A stretch of 64,000 nt of DNA from Nitrospirillum viridazoti CBAmc (GTDB lineage: Bacteria > Pseudomonadota > Alphaproteobacteria > Azospirillales > Azospirillaceae), in contig NZ_CP022113.1 in the NCBI RefSeq assembly GCF_000730165.1, forward strand, positions 124,001 through 188,000, read 5' to 3'. Made by a program: the position numbers and the translations under genes. Numbering within the stretch: the stretch's first letter is position 1; the number at the start of each line of letters is the position of its first letter. The notes beneath the pieces were generated by a model. The model ran no database searches. It saw nothing but the letters and a program-made list of their open reading frames with translations, and had not been told where the DNA came from. Positions 17,050-26,097 of this stretch are shown in pieces.

Positions 17050-18963
17050 TCAGTGATGGTGATGCCCGCCGCCGCCGGTGGCGAAGGGATGGCGTTCGGC
17101 TTCCTCCGCCTTGGCCGCCAGCACAGCGATCGCGGCCGGCGTCGCCGGGAAAGGGCCCTGCCAGATGGTGCGCAGGGCGCCCCGGCTGTCCACCAGCACC
17201 AGCAGCGGTCCCTCTGGGGCGCCACCAATGGTCCGATAGGCCACGGCCGCTTCCGGACTGGTGCTGCCGCAGGCGGTCGCGGGCGGGGCCCGGTCGGGGT
17301 CGGTGCTGACGATGATGGGCACCACCGGTGTTGCCTGCACCGCCGCCAGGGCTTGTGGGGGCACCTCGGCATAACCAATGGCCAGCAGCAGCGGGTGGCC
17401 GGTGAGGTCGGCCAGGCTGCCGGTCCTGGCCAGCGCGCCGTCGGCCGGACAGCTCAGGTCCAATTCCGGGGCGGGCATGCCCCAGGTCCACACGCCCTTG
17501 GCCTCCGCCACCGTCGTGCCGCTGTTCAGGGTGTGGATGTAGTCGATCAGCGCCCAGCGGTCGTCTTCCGCCAGTTGGCCCTCGAAGGCCGGCATGACCG
17601 GCTTGCCGTCCGGGTCGGGCATGCCGTGGCTCAGCCACCAGAAGATGTCGCCCTCGCTGTGGTCCAGCAGATGGTGGGCCGTCAGGTCGGCGGGCGGGAT
17701 GCTCAGCTTGGCCGCGTCGGGCCCATCACCGGCGCCGCCAGCGCCATGGCAGCGGGCGCAGTGGCCGGGGAACAACGCGGCCCCCTGCGCCACCGAGGCG
17801 GCGGTGAAGCCGGTGGGGGATGACCAGTAACTGGTGGGGAAGGCCTCCACCGTCAGCAGGTCCAGGTCAGGCACGCCGAACCACAGCGCGGCACCGGCGG
17901 CGGCCAGGGCCGGCAGGCGTAGGGCCAGGGCGGGCCGGCGCCAAGCCCCAGGCCAGGGGGGCATTACGGCCAGGGCCAGGCCCAGGATGCCCAGGCCGGT
18001 CAGGAGGATGGCCCTCCACGCCAGGCCGCCGTAGTCGGGATCGGACAGGATCTCGCCGCTGAGTTTGCGGGTGAAGGGCCACAGTGGCTGGTCATGCACC
18101 CCCGGCACGATGCTGGCCAGCCAGGCGGCCAGGGCCACCACGGCAATACCCAGGGACAGTTCCACCAGCACGCAGGTGCGCAACATCCCCAGCGGCACCG
18201 TGCCCCGGGCCAAGCCGGGGGCAATGCGCCAGCGGTTCAGCGCGGCACAGCCCAGCATCAGGGCGAACAGCACGGCCTTGGCGATGGCGACATGGCCATA
18301 CGTGGTGCCGATCAGGCCGGCCAGGGTACCGATCAGGCCCATGCCGTTCAGCAGGGCGGTGGCAGCCAGCAGGGTGACGCAGGTGACGCCCAGGGTAGAA
18401 AAACGCATGGCCAGATCAGCCGCCAGCGCCGGACGCGACAGGGCCAGCAGCAGCCCGGCCATGCCGCCCAGCCAGGCGCCGGCCGCCAGCAGGTGCAGCA
18501 CCTCCGCCACCAGGCCCGGCAGGCTGGCGGCGTCGAAGGTGACGGCGACATGGCCGACGCCGGCGTGCAGCGCCAGCGACAGGCCCAGCAGGCCGGCCAG
18601 CCTTTGCACCGACAACCGTTTTTCCAGGACCACCGCCGCGACCAGCAACGCCAGGCGGGGCAACACGACATGCCCGTAACGGGTCGCCGCCGTGGCAGCC
18701 AGCGCACCCAGCACGGCGGCGGGGTTGTCGTCACCCACGAACACGGCCGCCTGCGCGGCGAACCACAGCAGCCCGGCCGCGACGGCTGTTCCCGCCGCCC
18801 CGCGCGTCCAGCGGCGCAGGGTGGCGGTCAGGTCGTCACGGGCGGGGCCCGCGGGCGCCTTCGCCACCACCAGGGCGGCGAAGGCGGGCAGGCCCCAGGC
18901 GGCCAGCGCCAGGGCGAGATGCAATGCCCGGGCGATGGCCAGGCCGGTTTCCAACGTGTTCAT
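17050..18963 (-). CDS. CopD-cytochrome c-redoxin-like fusion with His tail
   Basis: 637 residues in four parts. Residues 1-290 form a polytopic CopD-type copper-resistance membrane domain. Residues 315-362 add further membrane segments. Residues about 390-485 are a class I cytochrome c with heme motif CARCH (402-406) and a probable Met axial ligand in KPVMPAF. Residues about 490-625 resemble a thioredoxin/SCO fold but have no CxxC. It ends GGGGHHHH, a likely metal-binding tail. It follows CopC by 18 bases. CopD proteins are thought to accept copper from CopC and move it across the inner membrane; the fused cytochrome suggests coupling to redox or to oxidase metallation. The ATG has a weak ribosome site, consistent with coupling to copC. 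Confidence 0.88.
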   Translation of the reverse strand: MNTLETGLAIARALHLALALAAWGLPAFAALVVAKAPAGPARDDLTATLRRWTRGAAGTAVAAGLLWFAAQAAVFVGDDNPAAVLGALAATAATRYGHVVLPRLALLVAAVVLEKRLSVQRLAGLLGLSLALHAGVGHVAVTFDAASLPGLVAEVLHLLAAGAWLGGMAGLLLALSRPALAADLAMRFSTLGVTCVTLLAATALLNGMGLIGTLAGLIGTTYGHVAIAKAVLFALMLGCAALNRWRIAPGLARGTVPLGMLRTCVLVELSLGIAVVALAAWLASIVPGVHDQPLWPFTRKLSGEILSDPDYGGLAWRAILLTGLGILGLALAVMPPWPGAWRRPALALRLPALAAAGAALWFGVPDLDLLTVEAFPTSYWSSPTGFTAASVAQGAALFPGHCARCHGAGGAGDGPDAAKLSIPPADLTAHHLLDHSEGDIFWWLSHGMPDPDGKPVMPAFEGQLAEDDRWALIDYIHTLNSGTTVAEAKGVWTWGMPAPELDLSCPADGALARTGSLADLTGHPLLLAIGYAEVPPQALAAVQATPVVPIIVSTDPDRAPPATACGSTSPEAAVAYRTIGGAPEGPLLVLVDSRGALRTIWQGPFPATPAAIAVLAAKAEEAERHPFATGGGGHHHH

Positions 18964-18981
18964 AAGATGGGTTTAGACGCC

Positions 18982-19356
18982 TTACTTCTGAACCTCAAAC
19001 GTGAAGCTGCCATTGGACTTGTGGGTGTCGACCGAGGTGACGGCCCAGGTCACCGTGTAGGTGCCGGGGGTGGCGCCGTCGATGCCGACGATCAGGTGCT
19101 TGGCGTCCGCCGGATCGGTGTGGGTGTCGCCCTTGTCCACCTTTTTGCCGTTCGGACCAGGCCCGGTGACGGTGATGGTGCTGAACTTGGGCTCCAGATC
19201 CTCGGTGAACCATGCCTCCACCTGGGTGGGGCCGGCGACGGTGCTGCTGGCGGTGGGGACGGAACGCTTCAGGTGGGCGTGGGCGGCCGCGGTGCCGGCC
19301 AGGCCCAGGGCGATGACGAAGGCGGCGGCGGAGGCCGCGACGGTGCGGTAGGTCAT
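18982..19356 (-). CDS. copC: Periplasmic copper-binding protein CopC
   Basis: 124 residues. The signal peptide ends AAA so the mature protein begins HAHLKRSVP, placing His at the N-terminus as in Cu(II)-binding CopC. The second part of the Cu(II) site is visible as SVDTHKSNG (Asp and His). No Met-rich loop is present, so it should be a Cu(II)-only type. The fold is the small beta barrel of the family and the length is normal. It lies between a TBDR and the CopD fusion in one leftward run and should hand copper between them. Confidence 0.92.
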   Translation of the reverse strand: MTYRTVAASAAAFVIALGLAGTAAAHAHLKRSVPTASSTVAGPTQVEAWFTEDLEPKFSTITVTGPGPNGKKVDKGDTHTDPADAKHLIVGIDGATPGTYTVTWAVTSVDTHKSNGSFTFEVQK

Positions 19357-19404
19357 GGGGCGTATCCTTGAGATGAAAGGGGAAACGGGTGACGTGACCG
19401 GGCG

Positions 19405-21717
19405 TCAGAGCGACACTTTCAGGCCGCCGAAGAAAGTCCGCCCCGGGAAGGGATGGTAGAGGAAGTACTTCTCATCATTGAGATTGTCGACGCCCAGGTC
19501 CAGCGTCAAATTGTCCAGCACCTTGTAGTCGATGTGGACGTCGGCGACGAGGAAGCTGTCGAAGGCGCCGAATACCTTGGCCACGCTGTCGGTGTTGTCC
19601 AGCGTCGAATACTGCTTTCCACTATAGCGGCCGGCGATGGTGAAGGCCCATTGCTCGTCCGGCCGGTAGGTCGCCGCCAGGGTGACGCGCCAGTCCGGGA
19701 CGTAGGGCACGTGCTTGCCCGTGGCCGTGGTGCCGGTGGTGCTGGCGAAATTGGGGTCGGACAGGATGGTGCTGTCGACATAGGTGACGCTGCCCGACAG
19801 CTCCAGCCCCTTGACCAGCACATCCTGTTGGCTGGCGGCCAGCTCGACGCCCCGGTTGCGTACCTCATCCACGTTCACGGTGTAGCTGACCGGCGTGGAT
19901 CCCGTCAGGAAGGCGGTCTGGGCGATCAGGGCGTCGTGGGTGTTCTCCTGGAACAGCGACAGGCGGACGCGCCCGTCCGCGAAGGGGCCATCGGTGAAGC
20001 TGCGCTCGATCGCCAGTTCGCCGCTCAACACCCGTTCCGGCTTCAGGTTGGCGTTGGGCGCGGTATAGGTCAGGCCCGTCTGCACCAGCTGGTACAGTTC
20101 GCTGACCGTGGGGAAGCGATAGGCCTCGCCGAACGAGGCGGTGACGTGCCAGTCGCCGGTGGGTGTCCAGGTCAGGGTCGCCTTGGGTGAGAAGGCGCCC
20201 CTTTCCGTGTCCGGCTGCTGCACCCCCTTGCCGCCGCTGTAGTTATAACCGTCGAAGGCCTGCCAGCGCTCCAGCCGTCCGCCCAGGGTGGCGGTCCAGT
20301 CAGGCAGGAAGCTCCATTCATCCTGCGCCCACAGGGCCAGGGTCTGGGTCTTGCCCCGGCCGCTGCTGTACAGGCTTTGACCCTGGTCGCTGCCGCCCTG
20401 CCAGGTGGCGGTGTTGTAGGTGGGATTGACCAGCTCATACTGGTCGGCGTGCAGGCCGGCGCTGACGGTATTGGACGGCGTGGTGCGCCACAGGGCCTTG
20501 GCATCCACATTGGTCCAGTTGGTGCCGTCCATGCGGGCGATGCGGCCGGCGGTGCTGAAGCCGGTGCCGTTGGCGGTCACGCCGGTGGGGGTGCGCTGGA
20601 TGTCGTCCAGCATCTCATAATGGCTGGCCGTCACTTCCGCGTCCCACGTGTCCTTGCTGTCGCTGCGCAGGGTGACGCTTTGGGCCAGATGGCTTTGCCA
20701 CAGGCTGTACTTGCCGCTGGCGAAACCGGACAGGCCGGCGAAGGTGGCGGCACCGGTGCTGTCGCGCAGATAGGTCTGCACGTCCGACGTCGCGTCGTTC
20801 TGCCAGTACCCAAGGGTGTAATTCAGCCGCCAGACCGGTGACAGGTCATACCCCAGCTTCAGCTTGGCGTTGGTCATCTGGGTGTGCAGCAGGCCGCTGG
20901 CGCCCACCACGTCGGCGACGGCCCCCGTCTTGTTCTGTGCCAGGAAGGTGCCGCTGGTGCCGGTGGGCACCTTGGCGTTGGTGACGAAGCTCAGCGGCTG
21001 GCTGTCGCTGTCCTGGTAGTTGGCGCTCAGCGACCAGGTGAACCGCCCCAGGCGGTCGCCGACATGGGCGCTGGTCTGCGAGGTCACCAGATCCTTGTGT
21101 GTGCCATAAAGGCCGAAGCTCTGTACCGCCTCCGACTGGCGGGCATCGGCCTCCAGTTTCTCGGGCGTGCGGGTGGTGATCTGCACCACCCCGCCCATGG
21201 AGTTGCCGGCGTAGGCGGCGGAATAGGGGCCGTACAGCACGTCGACCCGCTCGATCTCCTCCGGCGCCACCAGGCCCCAGCGCGGGGCGCCGATGGTGTT
21301 GTTGTTGGCGATCAGGGCCGAGATCAGCACGTCGTCGGCATAGACCAGGGTGCGGGCGCTGGAGTTCACGCCCCAGGTGCGGGTGGCCAGCACGGCCTGG
21401 GTGTCGCCGTTGTTACGCTTACGCAGGAACAGGCTAGGCAGGTATTTCAGCGCGTCCTCGCTGTCCAGGACGTTCTGCGTTTCCATGACCGTGGCGCCGG
21501 TGACTCCCACCGCGGTCTGCGGGGCGGCGTACTTCTCCAGGGCCGGCCGGTCAGCGGTGATGACGATGGGGTTGGCTGCAAGGTCCAGGTCGGCGTCGGC
21601 CTCCGGCGCCGGGGCGGCCAGGGACGGGGCAGACGGAACCATGCCCAAGAGGCCGACGCCCAGGGCGATGGCGGCGGTGAGCGGGCGGCGCGACGGGCGC
21701 CGGGATAGGCATACCAT
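19405..21717 (-). CDS. TonB-dependent receptor, probably for copper
   Basis: 770 residues: signal peptide (ending SLAAP, about 36), TonB-box-like NPIVITADRP (about 48-57), a plug with LKYLPSLFLRKRN, YADDVLISALI and YGPYSAAYAGNSMGGVVQI, and a barrel ending TFFGGLKVSL. It is 48 bases upstream of copC and in the same unit as DUF2946 and CopD, so copper or a copper complex is the most likely cargo, as for OprC/NosA-type receptors. No Met- or His-rich surface motif is obvious, so the copper role rests on context. Confidence 0.88.
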   Translation of the reverse strand: MVCLSRRPSRRPLTAAIALGVGLLGMVPSAPSLAAPAPEADADLDLAANPIVITADRPALEKYAAPQTAVGVTGATVMETQNVLDSEDALKYLPSLFLRKRNNGDTQAVLATRTWGVNSSARTLVYADDVLISALIANNNTIGAPRWGLVAPEEIERVDVLYGPYSAAYAGNSMGGVVQITTRTPEKLEADARQSEAVQSFGLYGTHKDLVTSQTSAHVGDRLGRFTWSLSANYQDSDSQPLSFVTNAKVPTGTSGTFLAQNKTGAVADVVGASGLLHTQMTNAKLKLGYDLSPVWRLNYTLGYWQNDATSDVQTYLRDSTGAATFAGLSGFASGKYSLWQSHLAQSVTLRSDSKDTWDAEVTASHYEMLDDIQRTPTGVTANGTGFSTAGRIARMDGTNWTNVDAKALWRTTPSNTVSAGLHADQYELVNPTYNTATWQGGSDQGQSLYSSGRGKTQTLALWAQDEWSFLPDWTATLGGRLERWQAFDGYNYSGGKGVQQPDTERGAFSPKATLTWTPTGDWHVTASFGEAYRFPTVSELYQLVQTGLTYTAPNANLKPERVLSGELAIERSFTDGPFADGRVRLSLFQENTHDALIAQTAFLTGSTPVSYTVNVDEVRNRGVELAASQQDVLVKGLELSGSVTYVDSTILSDPNFASTTGTTATGKHVPYVPDWRVTLAATYRPDEQWAFTIAGRYSGKQYSTLDNTDSVAKVFGAFDSFLVADVHIDYKVLDNLTLDLGVDNLNDEKYFLYHPFPGRTFFGGLKVSL

Positions 21718-21800
21718 GAAGGTGATCCCTTCGGGGGACGGCCGGCGGCGGCCCGGGACGGTGCCGGGCGGCGCGGGACACGGCCGTTCAGGACAGGGGT

Positions 21801-21833
21801 GCCGTCGCCGGCCCCGGAAAGGGGCCGGACGGC
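21801..21833. other. Strong stem-loop in leader of copper TBDR
   Basis: GCCGT, a CG bulge, CCGGCCCC, loop GGAAA, GGGGCCGG, ACGGC: a 13-bp stem with one bulge. It sits between the DUF2946 gene and the TBDR gene, about 85 bases before the TBDR start. No T-run, so attenuation or RNA processing is more likely than intrinsic termination. Function inferred. Confidence 0.45.
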
Positions 21834-21891
21834 GGGCGATGTCGGGGATGCCCGAGGTGGGAAGGCCGCTGGAACGCGGGGTGCCCCGGGC

Positions 21892-22446
21892 TCAAGCGGC
21901 CAGGGGCGGGGCGCGGGCGCCGGGGGTGCCGGGCAGGCGCGAGGTGAAACGCCGGGCCCGGGTGCTGGGCCGCCAGCTTTGCCGCGCCTGCCGCGTGGGC
22001 AGCGCCAGGATCAGCAGCAGCAGCGGGACGGCCAGCGCCGCCAAGGCGGCGAAGGCGCAAGGCCCCATATGGTCCTGGTCGCCGCCCGGCCGGTGGTCGT
22101 GATGGCCGGCATGACCTGATGGCGTCAACAGGCCGCCGGGCTCGGCGTCGGGGTGATGGTGATGCACGTGCGCCACGGAGGCGGGCGGCATGGGGGCATC
22201 CCAGGGGGCGTCCATGGGGGCCATCACCTGATCCAGCACGTCATGCACGCCAGGGCAGAGCATGAAGGGCGCCGGCCCGCCACCGGTGTTGACCATATAG
22301 CCGACAGGAATCAGCCCGCGCAGTAGCACCGCCGCCAGCACCAGCCAAGCCCATCCGCGCGGCGCACGCCGGGCCCGTCCGAGGTCCAGGAACCTCAGCG
22401 CGGCGGCCAGCACAGCCGACAGGGGGGACAAGGGGCGGAGTGTCAT
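21892..22446 (-). CDS. DUF2946-family His-rich membrane protein
   Basis: 184 residues from ATG 22446 (MTLRPLSPLS). A transmembrane segment (about 35-55, LVLAAVLLRGLIPVGYMV) is followed by a loop with MLCPG, then a long His-rich stretch (HVHHHHPD, GHAGHHDH) and a second hydrophobic segment after GPCAFAAL. The Cys/Cys pairing and two-helix layout fit DUF2946, a family found beside copper genes. It is first in the leftward copper run and could buffer or sense copper in the periplasm. Function of the family is not established. Confidence 0.8.
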   Translation of the reverse strand: MTLRPLSPLSAVLAAALRFLDLGRARRAPRGWAWLVLAAVLLRGLIPVGYMVNTGGGPAPFMLCPGVHDVLDQVMAPMDAPWDAPMPPASVAHVHHHHPDAEPGGLLTPSGHAGHHDHRPGGDQDHMGPCAFAALAALAVPLLLLILALPTRQARQSWRPSTRARRFTSRLPGTPGARAPPLAA

Positions 22447-22618
22447 AATGCTACTTTTGTGCGCGCAAAGATTGTTAATCAGCAACCAGAACGATGTGCC
22501 GCCAGCATCCTATCCCGGTTCCGATTTGTCTACCCTGAGATGGGTCAAGCCTGCCATCGCCACCGGATCACCGGTGTGGATTCGGCCGGGTGTGCGCTGC
22601 GTCGATCCGATTCTATAA

Positions 22619-22656
22619 AAAAGGCCCACCTCCGGGAACTCGAAGGCGGGCCTTTT
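22619..22656 (-). terminator. Bidirectional-looking intrinsic terminator
   Basis: AAAAGGCCCACC, 14-base loop, GGCGGGCCTTTT; on the minus strand the stem is followed by a TTTTTT run. It lies just beyond the stop of the leftward TBDR gene at 22680. T-runs on both strands would allow termination either way. Confidence 0.8.
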
Positions 22657-22679
22657 CACGACTCCGAACCGTCAGTGGA

Positions 22680-25600
22680 TCAGAATTTGTAACCGGCCGT
22701 GAGGCGATAGTACCGGCCCAGAACGGCGCTGTAGTAGCGGGGAAGGGCTGTGCCGCTCGCGCCCGTATAGCCCGCCTGCGGGAAGGGAACGTGGGAATTC
22801 AGAACGTTATCCACCAGGAAGCGTATGCGATAGCCGCCCTCGAACTCATAGCCGGCCGAGGCGTTGTACATCACGTACGGGTCCATGACCGGGTACTGGT
22901 AGTTGGATAGCGGTGTGTTCACGTTGAGGCGGGTTTCACTATAGTACTGGGTTTGCCATAGGAAATCGAACCCGCCATTCTTGTAGTTGATGTTGGCGGT
23001 GAAGTTGTTGCGGGGTTCTTCCACTGCACCCACCGTGTACTGCTTATCGCCAGTGCCCACCTTATAATAATGGCTGAAGGTGTGCAGGTAATTGACGCTG
23101 AAGTCGATGGCGCCATAGTTGGCTGGCAGGCCCACGTCCTCCAGGTTGAAGGCATAATCCAGTTCGGCCTGCAGGGCCTTGAAGCTTTCGATGGCGGCGT
23201 TGTAGTAGCCCTCGGCCACCGATGTCACCTGCCCACTGCCATCGCGCGCGAAGGTGCCGCAGAACGAATTGCCGGGGGCGCCGTCATAGCAGGCGTCCAG
23301 CAAGTCGGTGGCGCTCAGTTGCGCGATTTCATTGGTGATGTCGATGCTGATGTAATCAGCGGATAGCGTCAGCCCGGGGGTGTAACGGGGGCGCAGCACC
23401 GTGCCCACCGTCCAGCTATCGGCGATTTCGTTCTGCAGGTGTGGGTTGCCGGAACTGGTGCCTGGGCTGGTGAAGTCGACGATGTCGGACGTGAAGGGCT
23501 GGGTGATGCCGGCGGCGGCGCAGTTTGCGGCGCGGTTGGCCGGGTTGGGGCCGCCGGTGATGTAGCGTTGGTCGCAGGGGTCGTCGGCGGTGGTGTAGAT
23601 CTTGCCCGTGGGGCTATAGGCCTCGGTCACCGCCGGGGCACGGAAGGACCGGGTGTAGTTGCCGCGCAGGGTGATGTCGCGGATGGGCTGGTAGGTGCCG
23701 CCGCCGCTGTAGGACCAGAAGGTGCCGGTCTGGCTGTTGTCGACGAAGCGCGCCGCCCCCTGCAGTTCCAGGTTATAGATCAGCGGCAGATTCATGTCCG
23801 GCGCCACCACCGGAATGTCCACTTCGCCGAAGCCTTCGTTGGTGTGGTACTCGCCCGCCACCGGGTCGATGGGAATGCTGTTGCCGAATTGGGTGCGGGT
23901 GCCGTCGCCGTTGGGCTGTCCGTAATAGAACGCACCGGGATCGAAGGCGGTCGTCTCGCGCCTGTATTCATAGCCCAGCGAAAACTTTGCGTCGCCGGCG
24001 GGCAAGGTGACGATGCTGCCGCCGATGTTGGCCAGCACGTCGTACTGGGCATTGTCTTGGCTGGGGTCGGCGATAGCGGTGATGTAATCCGTTGCCGCCT
24101 TGCTGGCGTGGTTGATGCCGAAGATGTTCAACGGCGCGCAGGTGCTGCTCAGCGTGGCGATGGCGGCGTTGGTGTAGCCGGGCGCGCAGACGATGTTGCC
24201 GCTGCTGTCCCGCACCGCGTTGATGGCGTTGAAGAGGTTCTGGGTCACCACCTGCCGGTCCTCGTTCGAGGTTTCCGACTTGCCGTAGGTTCCCGTCACG
24301 TCCCAGTTGAAGGTGCGGTCAAGCGCCGAGAAGTCACCCTCCAGCCCCGCTACGACGCGATAGACGTTGGTCGTGCTACGGAAGGCGCCGGTGGCGAGAT
24401 CCGTGTTGGCGCGGGCCATGTAGAAGGTGCTGGGGTCGGCGTCCGCGGCCACCAGGTTGTTGATGATGGTTTGGCGGTCGGCGGCGCTTAGATAGGGGTT
24501 GTCCGTGCTCAGGATAAGGTTGCCGTTGGGATCGCCCGCATTGCCGAATTGCGCGGTGTTGTAATAGGGCTGGTCGCGCAAGTTGGCGGCACGGAGGTGG
24601 CCGTACCACAGCTCTGTATTGAAACGCACATGGTCGGTCAGGTCGTAATGACTGAGCAACGTGACCTGGGTCCGGTTGCTTTCGACCTGCAGGTTGCCGT
24701 AGTCGGCAAGGGGGAAGCCGCTGCCGCCGGCTTGATAGATGGCGTTGCCTGTCAGTTGGCCATTGATGAACGGCGTCAGCTGGCCGTTGGGGCCGAAGTA
24801 CAGGGCCTGGCCGGCGTCATTGGTGATGGCGGACGCGGCTTGGCCCCGGGAAATAGGTATGCCATCGTCCACCATGGGCATGCCGGTGTTGGTGAAGATA
24901 TTGTAATGCCGGCCGCCGGAATAGAGCTGCTGTGTGAAGGTCTGGCCTTTGGTGGCGCTGCCGTAGAATTTACTGGCGCCGCCAATGGTGCCCTTGCGGT
25001 CTTCGTCCGTAAGGCCATTCTGCTTATCGTACTGGACCGCGACAGTGATGTTGCCGCGGCCGTTGTTGAAGTTCCGGCCCAGCACCGCCGAGGCGTTGTA
25101 GTCGGCAGCGTCGCCATATTCCGACAGGCCGCTGGACACGCTGACGTCGGCGCCCTGGTAATCCTTCTTCAGGATGATGTTGACGGTGCCGGCGATAGCG
25201 TCGGAGCCGTAGATGGGCGCGCCGCCCACCGCCACCACTTCGGTGCGGTCAACCAGGGCCGTGGGGATGGCCGACAGGTCCACCGGGCTGCCGGCGACGG
25301 CGCCGAAAATGGACGAACTGGCGGACGACACGAAACGGCGGCCGTTCACCAGCGTCAAGGTGCGCTGGGAGCCCAAATTGTACAGGTCGGCGAAGGTCTG
25401 GCCGGCGCCAAAGGAACCCTGGCTGCCCACGGGACTGTTGCCCGGGACACCGAACGCCGGCAGCTCTTGCAGCGCTTGGCCCAGGTTGGTAAAGCCACGC
25501 TTCGCGATCTCATCCGATCCCATGACCTCGGCCGGCTGCATGGTGTCGAAGTTGGCGCGCTTGATGCGTGAGCCGGTGATGACGATTTCGTTGAGGGAGG

Positions 25601-25808
25601 TCGTCTGCTGCGTGCCGGTGGCGGCGGTGTCGGCCGGTTGCTGAGCGGCTTGCGCCACCTGCGCCGGCGCAGGAGTTGCGTCCCCAGCCTGCTGAGCCCA
25701 GGCGCTGGCGGCCGTTCCCATGGTGCCGATGGCGGCGCCAACCATCAGGGATAGGCGCAAGGGGTTGATTTTTTGGCAGAAGTGCGACGATTGGGTAGAC
25801 CGACCCAT
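22680..25808 (-). CDS. Large TonB-dependent receptor (1042 aa)
   Basis: 1042 residues. A positively charged start and hydrophobic segment end in SAWAQQ (about 38). A Gln/Ala-rich linker leads to the TonB-box-like LNEIVITGSRI (about 72-82). The plug contains LGSQRTLTLVNGRR and APIYGSDAIAGTVNIILK, and the barrel ends YRLTAGYKF. Length and motifs match the enlarged receptor group of alphaproteobacteria that often import glycans or plant compounds. It adjoins the sucrose locus but is separated by 289 bases and lacks the LacI box, so sharing that regulon is doubtful. A strong palindrome (25825-25848) lies in its leader. Confidence 0.92.
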   Translation of the reverse strand: MGRSTQSSHFCQKINPLRLSLMVGAAIGTMGTAASAWAQQAGDATPAPAQVAQAAQQPADTAATGTQQTTSLNEIVITGSRIKRANFDTMQPAEVMGSDEIAKRGFTNLGQALQELPAFGVPGNSPVGSQGSFGAGQTFADLYNLGSQRTLTLVNGRRFVSSASSSIFGAVAGSPVDLSAIPTALVDRTEVVAVGGAPIYGSDAIAGTVNIILKKDYQGADVSVSSGLSEYGDAADYNASAVLGRNFNNGRGNITVAVQYDKQNGLTDEDRKGTIGGASKFYGSATKGQTFTQQLYSGGRHYNIFTNTGMPMVDDGIPISRGQAASAITNDAGQALYFGPNGQLTPFINGQLTGNAIYQAGGSGFPLADYGNLQVESNRTQVTLLSHYDLTDHVRFNTELWYGHLRAANLRDQPYYNTAQFGNAGDPNGNLILSTDNPYLSAADRQTIINNLVAADADPSTFYMARANTDLATGAFRSTTNVYRVVAGLEGDFSALDRTFNWDVTGTYGKSETSNEDRQVVTQNLFNAINAVRDSSGNIVCAPGYTNAAIATLSSTCAPLNIFGINHASKAATDYITAIADPSQDNAQYDVLANIGGSIVTLPAGDAKFSLGYEYRRETTAFDPGAFYYGQPNGDGTRTQFGNSIPIDPVAGEYHTNEGFGEVDIPVVAPDMNLPLIYNLELQGAARFVDNSQTGTFWSYSGGGTYQPIRDITLRGNYTRSFRAPAVTEAYSPTGKIYTTADDPCDQRYITGGPNPANRAANCAAAGITQPFTSDIVDFTSPGTSSGNPHLQNEIADSWTVGTVLRPRYTPGLTLSADYISIDITNEIAQLSATDLLDACYDGAPGNSFCGTFARDGSGQVTSVAEGYYNAAIESFKALQAELDYAFNLEDVGLPANYGAIDFSVNYLHTFSHYYKVGTGDKQYTVGAVEEPRNNFTANINYKNGGFDFLWQTQYYSETRLNVNTPLSNYQYPVMDPYVMYNASAGYEFEGGYRIRFLVDNVLNSHVPFPQAGYTGASGTALPRYYSAVLGRYYRLTAGYKF

Positions 25809-25824
25809 AGTTGCCCCCGTTGTT

Positions 25825-25848
25825 ATTGATGCCTGTTATGGCATCAAT
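25825..25848. promoter_or_regulatory. 9-6-9 palindrome in leader of 1042-aa TBDR gene
   Basis: ATTGATGCC, six bases, GGCATCAAT, ending 16 bases before the TBDR ATG. Just upstream, TTGACC, AAAC, GGTCA and GGTCAA (25855-25876) form a second nested repeat. Either could be an operator; the first could also fold in the mRNA next to the ribosome site. Confidence 0.55.
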
Positions 25849-26097
25849 GGGAGGTTGACCAAACGGTCAGGGTCAATCCTGTTTTGTTGCTCTCTTGTTG
25901 ATGTTCAAAACGAACGTCGCAAGAATGCAACACAATGAATGGAATTTTATAACTTTCTGGTGCGGTGGGATGGCCGCACCTACCCCCATTCAGGGTAGGA
26001 TGGCTCAACCTGTTGGGGTGGCCATTCGAGGCGCGTGATTACGGCGGTAGCTTACTTGTTCCGACAGCCGATTGATGAGCGGCGACAGGGGCGCGAC

